DNA from: Maritimibacter alkaliphilus HTCC2654
GTDB lineage: Bacteria > Pseudomonadota > Alphaproteobacteria > Rhodobacterales > Rhodobacteraceae
Assembly (NCBI RefSeq): GCF_000152805.1
Contig: NZ_CH902578.1
Location: forward strand, 1,325,340-1,389,339
Length of the DNA stretch: 64,000 nucleotides
Direction: 5' to 3'
Shown here piece after piece: positions 35,751-43,607 of this stretch; positions within the stretch are counted from its first letter, which is position 1, and each line of letters opens with the position of its first letter. Both the position numbers and the translations under genes were made by a program. The notes under the pieces are model-generated. The model made no database searches. It was not told the origin of the DNA and saw only the letters and a list, made by a program, of their open reading frames with translations.

Positions 35751-36400
35751 TCGAGCTTCAGAACGTCTCGAAGTCCTACACGATCAAGGGGGGGCGTCGG
35801 AACATTCTGAACGGTGTCTCGATGGCGCTGCCGTGGGACAATATCGCGATCCTCGGGCGCAACGGGGCCGGCAAGTCGACCTTCCTGCGCATGATCGCCG
35901 GGATCGAAGAGCCGGACGGGGGCGACATCCGGCGCAACAAGACGATCTCGTGGCCGCTCGGCTTTCGCGGGAGCTTCCACCGCGAGCTTTCGGGGGTCGA
36001 GAACGTGCGCTTCGTCGCGCGGATCTACGGTCAGGACACCGAAGAGATGGTCGAGAAGGTCAGGGATTTCGCCGAACTCGGTCAGTTCTACCACGAGCCG
36101 GTGAAGACCTATTCCTCAGGCATGGGCGCGCGTCTGGCCTTCGGTGTGTCGATGGCCGTCAATTTCGAGGTCTACCTCGTGGACGAGATCATGGCGGTCG
36201 GCGACGCCCGGTTCAAAGCCAAGTCGAAGAAGGCTTTTCAGGACCGCCTCCCCTACTCCCGCCTCGTCATGGTGTCCCATTCGATGAACAACCTGCGCGA
36301 GTATTGCCAGACCGGCCTCGTTCTCGACAGTGGCAAGATGACGTATTACGAGGACATCGAAGACGCGATCAAAAGGTATGAGCAGCTCAACGAAGCGTGA
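35747..36400 (+). CDS. kpsT: Capsule-type polysaccharide ABC exporter ATPase (KpsT-like)
   Basis: 217 residues, the usual KpsT length. Walker A is GRNGAGKST, the signature is YSSGMGARLAFG, and Walker B is VYLVDEIMAVGD, followed by a switch histidine in MVSHSM. The ATG at 35747 overlaps the kpsM stop (ATGA); a longer frame start at 35690 lies within kpsM. The short length without a C-terminal carbohydrate-binding domain resembles capsule KpsT and differs from O-antigen Wzt. Confidence 0.92.
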   Translation: MIELQNVSKSYTIKGGRRNILNGVSMALPWDNIAILGRNGAGKSTFLRMIAGIEEPDGGDIRRNKTISWPLGFRGSFHRELSGVENVRFVARIYGQDTEEMVEKVRDFAELGQFYHEPVKTYSSGMGARLAFGVSMAVNFEVYLVDEIMAVGDARFKAKSKKAFQDRLPYSRLVMVSHSMNNLREYCQTGLVLDSGKMTYYEDIEDAIKRYEQLNEA

Positions 36401-36470
36401 GACGCCATATCTCGTGAGGCTTGCGAGGCCACGGGATTATGCCTAGATAGAAACGGTTTACACATGGACA

Positions 36471-37745
36471 ATGCCAATGTCGCCTGACGCGCAGACCCAA
36501 AAGCGCAACGAAGACACCAAGCCTGCGCCGGACAAAAAGCCCGCGCCGCAGAAAGTGCATGTCCTGAACGCGAACGAGGCCCAGAAGCGGTCGATGCGGG
36601 CACAGGCCCGCCGCCGGTGGCTGACGCGCCTCAGCTTTCTGTTCCTCGTCGTCATCCCGACGGCGCTGACCGCCCTCTACTTCTTCCACTTCGCGGCGGA
36701 CCGTTATGCCGTCGAAGCCAAGTTCGCGGTGCGCTCGCCGTCCAGCACGGTGCCTTCGGGCGACCTCTTGAGCATGATGACGACGATGACCAGCGCCGGG
36801 TCCACGATGAGCGACAGCTATATGCTGGTCGATTTCATCGAGAGTCGCGATCTGGTCGACCAGTTGGAAGACAAGGTTGATCTGGTCGAGATCTACCACA
36901 CCGAACAGGCGGACTTCCTGACCAAGCTCAAGGCCGATCCGACCGCCGAAGAACTGCGCAAGTATCTGAATCGGTGGGTGGATATCTATTTCGACACCGC
37001 CTCGCAGATCCTGACGCTTCGGGTGCAGACCTTCGATCCGCAAAGCGCGCAGGCGCTGTCGGCGGCAATCCTAGAGGTCGCTTCGGACCTCGTGAACGAA
37101 GTGTCCGAACAGGCCCGGTTCGACTCCATGGCCAGCGCCGAACGCGAAGTCGCCCGGATCGAACAGCAGCTCGACGAACATCGTCAGGCGATGGTCGCTT
37201 TTCGCGACGAACGGCAGGATGTCGACCCCGAAGCCTCCGCCGGGGCGCAGATCGAACTCCTGACACAGCTTGAGGGCCAGCTTTCCTCGTCCCGCGCCCG
37301 GCTGAACTCGCTCCTCACCTATCTGAGCGAAGATGCGCCGACCGTCCGGGTTCTGAAAACCGAGATCGAGTCGATGGAGCGGCAACTGGAAGAACAGCGC
37401 CAGCGGCTGGGCACCGGCACCGCCAACACTTCACAAGGTGGCGATCTTGCAGAGGGCAACGCGGAGTTGAGCATGTCCGAACGGCTCGGGATCTACGAAG
37501 GTCTGGCCGTCGATATGGAATTCCTGCGGCAGGCCTATGTGACCGCACTCGCCGCCCGCGAGGGTGCGCGGCTCGAAGCCGACAAGCAGCAGCGGTATCT
37601 CGCCTCCTTCGTGAAACCGTCGCTGCCCGAGCAGTCGCTCTATCCCAAACGGCTTCAGACGACGCTGGTCTTCTTCTGCTTCGCCGTGATGATCTGGGGT
37701 ATCTCGCTGATGATCATCTACGTGGTGCGCGAACACGCGAACTGA
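36471..37745 (+). CDS. kpsE: Capsule export inner-membrane/periplasmic protein (KpsE-like)
   Basis: 424 residues. A cytoplasmic, Lys/Pro-rich N-terminus of about 50 residues is followed by a membrane segment (about 55-73, FLFLVVIPTALTALYFFHF). A long periplasmic coiled-coil region with Gln/Glu/Arg heptads covers about 220-345, and a second membrane segment lies near the end (about 398-418). This is the polysaccharide co-polymerase class 3 (KpsE/CtrB/BexC) layout and lacks the tyrosine-kinase domain of Wzc. It bridges the KpsMT transporter to an outer-membrane channel, which is not in this window. It lies 70 bases after kpsT; its own ribosome site is weak. Confidence 0.88.
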   Translation: MPMSPDAQTQKRNEDTKPAPDKKPAPQKVHVLNANEAQKRSMRAQARRRWLTRLSFLFLVVIPTALTALYFFHFAADRYAVEAKFAVRSPSSTVPSGDLLSMMTTMTSAGSTMSDSYMLVDFIESRDLVDQLEDKVDLVEIYHTEQADFLTKLKADPTAEELRKYLNRWVDIYFDTASQILTLRVQTFDPQSAQALSAAILEVASDLVNEVSEQARFDSMASAEREVARIEQQLDEHRQAMVAFRDERQDVDPEASAGAQIELLTQLEGQLSSSRARLNSLLTYLSEDAPTVRVLKTEIESMERQLEEQRQRLGTGTANTSQGGDLAEGNAELSMSERLGIYEGLAVDMEFLRQAYVTALAAREGARLEADKQQRYLASFVKPSLPEQSLYPKRLQTTLVFFCFAVMIWGISLMIIYVVREHAN

Positions 37746-37760
37746 CCTGCCTCGCGCGGT

Positions 37761-38699
37761 CTATCCGCCGGAAACGACAGCGGAAATCGCGCTCGCCGTC
37801 ATCAGGTCGAGGTGTGCGCCGCCCCCGTTCTTGTAGACCGTGATCTCGTCCTCAGAAGCCCGGCCCGACGCGCCGCCCGAGATCAGGTCGTAAAGGTCCG
37901 CCCGCAGATCGTCTTCGGTGATGATCCCGGCCTCCAAGGGAATCTTGTACTCGCCGATATGGTGCAGCGTGGTGGCGCGGGCATCGGCGAACAGCGTGCC
38001 GCGTGTCAGCACCACATCGTCGGCTTCGCGCATGTCCGCCTTGAAGGCACCGATCAGATCGACATGCGTGCCGGGGGTGAGCCATTCACCGCAGATCACC
38101 GGCGACCGCGCCATCGTAGCCGACGACACGATATCCGCCTGCGCGACGGCCTGCGACAGATCCTCCGCCGCGCGAACGGCGGGGCCGAGATGCGCAAGGT
38201 CTGCGGCAAGCGCCTCGCCCTGTTCCCTGCGCCGCGCCCAGATCGTGATGGTTTCGAGGGCCGGGAAAATCGCGGCATAGGCCTCGGCGAGGTTTGCCGC
38301 CACGGTGCCCGCGCCGACGGTGACGAGGTGTCGGCTGTCGGGCCGCGCAAGCAACCGCGCCCCAAGCGCGGAATCGGCCGCCGTCTTCCATTTCGTCACC
38401 AGCGCGCTGTCGATGATCGCGGTCGGCGTCCCGGTATCGGGGTCGAACACCAGCATCGCACCCTGCACGGTCGGCAACCCCCGCGCCGCGTTCCCATCGG
38501 TCACGGTGAAGGTTTTGACGCCGTAGCCCAGCCCCTCGATATAGGCGCCGCGGCTCATCAATGTGCCCGTGGGCGGCCCGAGGAACAGGTCGCCAACGTC
38601 GGCGCGCGGCAGCGTGTGACCATGTGCCAGCGCGTCGACCACGGCGGGCCATGTGAGGAGGTCGTCAGCGGTTTCGGCGGTGATGAAAGGCAACGTCAT
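37761..38699 (-). CDS. Ornithine cyclodeaminase/mu-crystallin family protein
   Basis: 312 residues. The Rossmann part has the cofactor motif VGAGTVAANLAEAY (about 127-140), preceded by STALVTKWKTAAD-like substrate-loop residues (SALVTKWKTAADSALG). The family covers ornithine cyclodeaminases, ketimine reductases and alanine dehydrogenases, all acting on small amino or imino acids with NAD(P)H. The exact reaction cannot be told from sequence. It converges with kpsE, leaving 15 bases, and lies 54 bases after purU on the same strand. Confidence 0.85.
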   Translation of the reverse strand: MTLPFITAETADDLLTWPAVVDALAHGHTLPRADVGDLFLGPPTGTLMSRGAYIEGLGYGVKTFTVTDGNAARGLPTVQGAMLVFDPDTGTPTAIIDSALVTKWKTAADSALGARLLARPDSRHLVTVGAGTVAANLAEAYAAIFPALETITIWARRREQGEALAADLAHLGPAVRAAEDLSQAVAQADIVSSATMARSPVICGEWLTPGTHVDLIGAFKADMREADDVVLTRGTLFADARATTLHHIGEYKIPLEAGIITEDDLRADLYDLISGGASGRASEDEITVYKNGGGAHLDLMTASAISAVVSGG

Positions 38700-38753
38700 G
38701 CCCCTGCATCGCCCGCCGTCCCTGCCCCGTCAAGCGCGAGGGCCGGCCCCGTG

Positions 38754-39638
38754 TCAGCCCATCCGCTCGGATTTGTAGCTGTCCGGGCTGGCCGGGAAGA
38801 CCACCGTCTTGTCGTCGTTCAGGAACGAGCGGCGGTTGATATGCGCATGAACCGCGCGGGCCAGAACCTGACTTTCCACGTCGCGCCCGAGGGACACGTA
38901 ATCGCCGGGGCTTTGCGCATGGGTCACGCGCACCGTGTCCTGCTCGATGATCGGGCCTTCGTCGAGGTCGGCGGTCACGTAGTGGGCGGTGGCCCCGATC
39001 AGCTTCACGCCCCGCTGGAACGCCTGCTTATAGGGGTTGGCCCCCTTGAACGACGGCAGGAACGAATGGTGGATGTTGATGATCCGCCCCGACATTTCCT
39101 TGCAAAGACGGTCCGACAGGATCTGCATGTAGCGCGCCAGCACGACGAGGTCGGCACCGGACTCGGTCACCACGTCCATCAGCCGGGCTTCGGCTTCGGG
39201 CTTGTTCTCTTTCGTCACCTTGATGTGGTGGAACGGCAGATCGTGGTTCACCACGAGTTTCTGATAGGTCATGTGGTTCGACACCACGCCCACGATGTCG
39301 ACCGGCAGCGCGCCGATGCGCCAGCGGTAGAGCAGATCGTTCAGGCAATGGCCGAAGTTCGACACCATGATGATGACCTTCATCCGCTCGGAGGTGTCGT
39401 GCATCCCCCACTCCATGCCGAATTCCTCGGCGATCGGGGCGAAGCCTTCTTTCAGGTCTTCCAGCTCGGTCCCCGTTTCGGGGGCGCAGGTGATACGGGC
39501 GAAGAAGCGGCCCGTTTCGGCATCGTCGAACTGCGCGGAATCCGTGATGTTGCAGCCTTTTTCAAAGAGATAACCCGAAATCGCCGCGACGATCCCGCGG
39601 CGGGAGGCACAACGAACGGTCAGGACAAAGGCGGTCAT
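38754..39638 (-). CDS. purU: Formyltetrahydrofolate deformylase
   Basis: 294 residues. An N-terminal ACT domain (about 3-80, VLTVRCASRRGIVAAISGYLFEKGCNITD) is joined to a formyltransferase-fold hydrolase domain with VSNHMTYQKL, ARYMQILS, the NIHHSFLPSFKG catalytic stretch and the ATAHYVTADLDEGPI motif. It hydrolyses 10-formyl-THF to formate and THF. I start at 39638, where AGAGAGA precedes the ATG, rather than 42 bases upstream. In Rhodobacteraceae purU often belongs to C1 and methyl-group catabolism, but no such partners adjoin it here. Confidence 0.93.
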   Translation of the reverse strand: MTAFVLTVRCASRRGIVAAISGYLFEKGCNITDSAQFDDAETGRFFARITCAPETGTELEDLKEGFAPIAEEFGMEWGMHDTSERMKVIIMVSNFGHCLNDLLYRWRIGALPVDIVGVVSNHMTYQKLVVNHDLPFHHIKVTKENKPEAEARLMDVVTESGADLVVLARYMQILSDRLCKEMSGRIINIHHSFLPSFKGANPYKQAFQRGVKLIGATAHYVTADLDEGPIIEQDTVRVTHAQSPGDYVSLGRDVESQVLARAVHAHINRRSFLNDDKTVVFPASPDSYKSERMG

Positions 39639-39833
39639 TTTGGTCTCTCTTCTGTTTTTCGCGTCTCGCCGTAGAGACAATTCCCGTTACCGCAGGTCAA
39701 CGCCCTTCCACGTGCGAAAAGGGACATTCTGCGCACCGGAGCGACACGGGAGAATGCAAAGATGCGCGGATCGGGAATTCCGTTCCGATAGGCGCACGGC
39801 GTTTCCTCTCCCCTACCCCCTCACGTTTGCGGA

Positions 39834-39862
39834 TTGACAATCGTTGCATTTGCAACGATAAG
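39834..39862 (+). promoter_or_regulatory. Promoter with a perfect 20-bp palindrome between -35 and -10
   Basis: TTGACA (39834-39839, consensus) and GATAAG (39857-39862) are 17 bases apart. The spacer and part of the -10 are occupied by a perfect inverted repeat at 39840-39859 (ATCGTTGCA-TT-TGCAACGAT). A repressor dimer bound here would exclude RNA polymerase. The gene start is 27 bases beyond the -10. Confidence 0.7.
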
Positions 39863-39888
39863 CGTGAAACACGGACGGAGGACACGCC

Positions 39889-40431
39889 ATGAAGATCGAG
39901 AAAATCCACCACGTCGCCTATCGCTGCCGCGATGCGAAAGAGACTGTCGAGTGGTATGGCAAGATGCTGAACATGGATTTCATCCTCGCCATCGCCGAGG
40001 ATCATGTGCCCTCGACCCATGAACCGGACCCCTACATGCATGTCTTTCTCGATGCAGGCGACGGCAACGTGCTGGCGTTTTTCGAACTGCCGACGAAACA
40101 GGACATGGGCCGCGACCCGAACACGCCGGAATGGGTTCAGCACATCGCGTTCAAACTGGCCGACCGCCCGGCCCTGATCGACGCCAAGACGCATCTGGAG
40201 GCGAACGGGGTCGAGGTGCTCGGGGTCACCGATCACTCGATCTTCCACTCGATCTATTTCTTCGACCCGAACGGTCACCGCATCGAACTCGCCTGCCCCG
40301 ACCCGGCGGAAGATGAGATGCTCGCCCGGCTGAACGACGTGAAATGGGAAATGCTCGAAGAATGGTCGCGCACCAAGAAGGCGCCGCGTCACGCGGACTG
40401 GATGCACGCCAAGGAACTCAGCGAGGTCTGA
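39889..40431 (+). CDS. VOC-fold (glyoxalase/dioxygenase superfamily) protein
   Basis: 180 residues with two beta-alpha-beta-beta-beta units. Likely metal ligands are His9 (KIHHVAYRC, either His8 or His9), Glu66 (LAFFELP), a His around 85 (VQHIAF) and Glu near 130 (FFDPNGHRIELACP). A GGAGGA site precedes the ATG. It is a single-gene unit under the palindromic promoter just upstream and converges with mnhG. The substrate is unknown; relatives include lactoylglutathione lyases and extradiol dioxygenases. Confidence 0.85.
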   Translation: MKIEKIHHVAYRCRDAKETVEWYGKMLNMDFILAIAEDHVPSTHEPDPYMHVFLDAGDGNVLAFFELPTKQDMGRDPNTPEWVQHIAFKLADRPALIDAKTHLEANGVEVLGVTDHSIFHSIYFFDPNGHRIELACPDPAEDEMLARLNDVKWEMLEEWSRTKKAPRHADWMHAKELSEV

Positions 40432-40437
40432 GGGCGC

Positions 40438-40833
40438 TCAGGCCCCTTCCTGCCCCTCGTCGTCGATCACGACCGGCTGCGGCGGGTCTTCGAAGATCGC
40501 CCAGCCATAGGCGCGCTCGGTTTCGGGAATGTCCTCGGGCTTCATGTTCATCGCCATATAGGTCTTGGCGATGAAATTCGCGGTGATCGGTGCCGTCAGG
40601 AACAGGAAGATGGTGATGAGCAACTCGTGAAAGCTGAGTTGCCCCTTGATGAGACCGAAATACAGCATCGACGCGATCAGCACGCTGCCCACCCCCAGCG
40701 TGGTCGCCTTGGTCGGGGCGTGAAGGCGCTGCATCGTGTCGCGCAGTTTGACCAAGCCGAACGACCCGGCGAGGCCGAAGATGCCAGCGAGGACCAGAAA
40801 GACCGTGATCAGGATTTCGTAGAACATCTCCAT
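40438..40833 (-). CDS. mnhG: Na+/H+ antiporter subunit G (Mnh/Mrp)
   Basis: 131 residues with three membrane segments and the MnhG signature GLVKLRDTMQRLHAPTKATTLGVGSVLIASM. GAGGGG stands five bases before the ATG at 40833. It is the last subunit of the operon, 9 bases after mnhF. The C-terminal 35 residues are hydrophilic and acidic. Confidence 0.93.
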   Translation of the reverse strand: MEMFYEILITVFLVLAGIFGLAGSFGLVKLRDTMQRLHAPTKATTLGVGSVLIASMLYFGLIKGQLSFHELLITIFLFLTAPITANFIAKTYMAMNMKPEDIPETERAYGWAIFEDPPQPVVIDDEGQEGA

Positions 40834-40842
40834 CTCAGCCCC

Positions 40843-41112
40843 TCACTCGATGATGTCGCCGCGCAGCAGGAAGCGGCAATAGGCGACCGTCGACACGAAC
40901 CCGACCATCGCGACCAGCATCGACGCCTCATAGTAGGTCGCAGTGCCGCCCTGAATGCCGTAGAGCACGATCAGGGCGATCACGTTGATGACCATGGTGT
41001 CGAGCGCGAGGATGCGATCGGCGGCCTGCGGGCCGACGGCGATGCGGTAGAGGTTGAACAACAGGCCGACCCCGAAGCAGCCCATCGCGAAATACAGCGC
41101 CATGTCGATCAT
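40843..41112 (-). CDS. mnhF: Na+/H+ antiporter subunit F (Mnh/Mrp)
   Basis: 89 residues with three membrane helices. The conserved GPQAADRILALDTMVINVIALIV loop identifies subunit F. The start overlaps the mnhE stop (ATGA at 41109-41112). It is a structural subunit of the multi-protein cation/proton antiporter in the inner membrane. Confidence 0.92.
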   Translation of the reverse strand: MIDMALYFAMGCFGVGLLFNLYRIAVGPQAADRILALDTMVINVIALIVLYGIQGGTATYYEASMLVAMVGFVSTVAYCRFLLRGDIIE

Positions 41113-41600
41113 GGGAAAATCTCCTTCAATCGCCGCTCATAGCGGTGCTTGATGTCGTGACGCACCGCGTCCGGGTCGTTCGTGTGCAGGCAATGGACCA
41201 GAATGTTTCCGCCATCCGCCGACAGCATGGCCGACACGGTGCCGGGGGTCATGGTGATTGTCCCGGCGAGCACCGTGATCGCCTCGGCCGAGGTCAGTTC
41301 GAGCGGCACGTTGACCCAGTGGCTTTCGATCTTCTTGTTCGGCTTGAACAGGATGATGAGCGCGACTTCGACATTCGCGACGATGATGTCCCAAAGCACG
41401 ACCAGCACGTATTCCAGAACCTTGAACGGCTTTTGCACCTTGGGCCGGTCCGGCCAATAGGGCGCGGTGAAAACCGGCACGGCGAGGCCGAGGAACGCGC
41501 CCAGCACGATGTTGCCGACCGTGACCTTGTTCACGAGCAGGATCCAGACGATCAGAAGCAGGATACTGACGATCGGGTGGGGGATCAGGCGTCTCAGCAT
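41109..41600 (-). CDS. mnhE: Na+/H+ antiporter subunit E (Mnh/Mrp)
   Basis: 163 residues. Two N-terminal membrane helices are followed by a soluble domain with the MnhE signature PLELTSAEAITVLAGTITMTPGTVSAML and LLVHCLHTNDP-like ending (ILVHCLHTNDPD). It lies three bases after mnhD and overlaps mnhF. Confidence 0.92.
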   Translation of the reverse strand: MLRRLIPHPIVSILLLIVWILLVNKVTVGNIVLGAFLGLAVPVFTAPYWPDRPKVQKPFKVLEYVLVVLWDIIVANVEVALIILFKPNKKIESHWVNVPLELTSAEAITVLAGTITMTPGTVSAMLSADGGNILVHCLHTNDPDAVRHDIKHRYERRLKEIFP

Positions 41601-41603
41601 GGA

Positions 41604-43256
41604 TCAGTGTCCCCCGTCTTTCGCAGACCCGTCGTCATCGTGCTCCGCGGCGTCTTCGTCGTAGGCCGCATCTTCCTCGCCGTGATGATCGTCGGGATAG
41701 GGCTTCAGCCCATCGGGGTTTTCAAGGACCGCCGACACATAGGCGTTGCGGTCGAACAACTGATCAGCCGTCAGTTCGAAATACCGCGCGGCGGGGCCGG
41801 CAAAGATCGACAGCGCCGCCAACATGCCGATGGCCGCCATGGTCGGGGCGACTTCCCACGCCTTGGCCGGGTCGCGGGTGATCGGAACCTCTTCCTTTTC
41901 CTCGTCTTCGGAAATCACGTTCTCCGGCAGGACGAAGGCGGTCGATTTCCAGAACAGCGCCGATCCGGCCCGCGCGAAGCCGACGATCGTGAAGAGCGAG
42001 CCGACAAGGATCGCGGTCCAGGCCCAGCCGATCTCGGCCGGGTCGCGTAGGTTGTCGAGGACGAAGAGCTTGCCGAGGAACCCCGACAACGGCGGCATCC
42101 CCGCCATGCCGATGGCCGCTCCGAAGAAGAGCGCGGCGAACAGGCCGTTCTGAACCGTGGCGGGCAGCGTGGTCAGCGTGTCGCCGGGGCGGCGCGTCAC
42201 CACGAGATCGGCGATGAGGAACAGCGCGGCGGCGGCGAATGTCGAATGAACGAGGTAATAAAGCGCCGCCGTCGTCGCGCCGGGGGTGAAGGCGGATATG
42301 GCGAGCATCAGCGTGCCCATCGACCCCAGAACCGAAAACGCGATCAGCGGCATCAACCGGCGTGCACCGAGCACGCCGAAGGCCCCGATCCCCACGGTCA
42401 CGATGGCCGCCGCGAACAGCCACAGCCCGGCCATGTCGCCCGTCGCCGGAATGTCGGGACCGAAGACGATCGTGTGGACGCGGATGATGGCATAGGCCCC
42501 CACCTTGGTCATGATCGCGAACAGCGCCGCCACGGGCGCAGGCGCGTTGGCATAGGTTCCCGGCAGCCAGAACTGCACCGGAAACAGCGCCGCCTTGACC
42601 GCGAACACGATCATCAGGAGCATCGCGGCGACGCGCACGATGGCCGCATCCTCGACCGGAATTTCGCGCAGGCGCACGGCGAGATCGGCAATGTTCAGCG
42701 TGCCGGTGGACGCGTAAAGCGTGCCCAGCGCGAACAGGAACAGCGTGGACCCGGCAAGGTTCATGATGACGTATTGCAGGCCGGCCCGCATCCTCTCACG
42801 CCCGCCCGAATGGATCATCAGACCGTAGGAGGCGATCAGAAGCACCTCGAAGAACACGAACAGGTTGAAGACGTCCCCTGTCAGGAAGGCGCCCGAGATG
42901 CCCATGAGTTGAAACTGGAACAGCGCATGGAAATGCAGCCCCTTCTGATCCCAGTTGGTCGCGACGGCGTGGACGAGCACGATGAGCGCGAGGACCGAGG
43001 TGAGCATCACCATAAGCGCCGACAGCCGGTCGAGCACGAGCACGATCCCGAAGGGCGCGGGCCAGTTGCCCAGCCGGTAGACGAAGGTTTCGCCCGGCGC
43101 GGCGCTTGCGAACAGTCCGGCGGCGATGGCGACAAGGCCGATGGTCCCCACGATCGACGCGATCCGCGCGATCAGGATGTCGTAACGCATGACATAGCCG
43201 ATGATCGGCGCCAGCAGCGCAGGCAGGATGACGGGGGCGATGATCCAGTGGGTCAT
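41604..43256 (-). CDS. mnhD: Na+/H+ antiporter subunit D (Mnh/Mrp, NuoN/M-like)
   Basis: 550 residues and about 14 membrane segments. The proton-translocation core LLIASYGLMIHSGG, LFPVQFWLPGTYANAPAPVAALFAIMTKVGAYAIIR and ALYYLVHSTFAAAALFLIADLV is related to complex I subunits. An unusual acidic and His-rich tail (DDHHGEEDAAYDEDAAEHDDDG) follows the last helix and is longer than typical for MnhD. The start overlaps the mnhC stop by four bases. Confidence 0.93.
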   Translation of the reverse strand: MTHWIIAPVILPALLAPIIGYVMRYDILIARIASIVGTIGLVAIAAGLFASAAPGETFVYRLGNWPAPFGIVLVLDRLSALMVMLTSVLALIVLVHAVATNWDQKGLHFHALFQFQLMGISGAFLTGDVFNLFVFFEVLLIASYGLMIHSGGRERMRAGLQYVIMNLAGSTLFLFALGTLYASTGTLNIADLAVRLREIPVEDAAIVRVAAMLLMIVFAVKAALFPVQFWLPGTYANAPAPVAALFAIMTKVGAYAIIRVHTIVFGPDIPATGDMAGLWLFAAAIVTVGIGAFGVLGARRLMPLIAFSVLGSMGTLMLAISAFTPGATTAALYYLVHSTFAAAALFLIADLVVTRRPGDTLTTLPATVQNGLFAALFFGAAIGMAGMPPLSGFLGKLFVLDNLRDPAEIGWAWTAILVGSLFTIVGFARAGSALFWKSTAFVLPENVISEDEEKEEVPITRDPAKAWEVAPTMAAIGMLAALSIFAGPAARYFELTADQLFDRNAYVSAVLENPDGLKPYPDDHHGEEDAAYDEDAAEHDDDGSAKDGGH

Positions 43257-43606
43257 TTCACCGGCTCCTCCTCATCCTCGTCTCCGCGCTCGATATCGAC
43301 CTTGTCCGTTCCGGTCTCTAGAAATGCGCCGATGGCGATCATCACGAGAACGGCGGTCATGCCGAAGGAAATCACGATGGCGGTCAGCACCAGCGCCTGC
43401 GGCAGCGGATCGGTATAGGAGGCGTCGCCGTATTTCAGGATCGGCGGCAGGTTCACCGAAAGCCGCCCCGAGGCGAAGATGAACACGTTCACGGCGTAGG
43501 ACAGCAGCGCCAGCCCGAGGATCACGGGAAAGGCGCGCAGGCGCAGGATCAGGTAGACCCCGGCAGCGGTCATGGCACCCACAGAGGTCGCGACGATCAG
43601 TTCCAT
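43253..43606 (-). CDS. mnhC: Na+/H+ antiporter subunit C (Mnh/Mrp, NuoK-like)
   Basis: 117 residues with three membrane helices: TAAGVYLILRLRAFPVILGL, then LSYAVNVFIFASGRL and DPLPQALVLTAIVISFGMTA, the conserved MnhC loop. The tail is highly acidic. One base separates its start from the mnhA stop. Confidence 0.93.
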   Translation of the reverse strand: MELIVATSVGAMTAAGVYLILRLRAFPVILGLALLSYAVNVFIFASGRLSVNLPPILKYGDASYTDPLPQALVLTAIVISFGMTAVLVMIAIGAFLETGTDKVDIERGDEDEEEPVK

Positions 43607-43607
43607 G

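Noticed and set aside
36471-37745. A Wzc-type tyrosine kinase
   Set aside because: The protein ends just after the second membrane segment and has no kinase domain or Tyr cluster.
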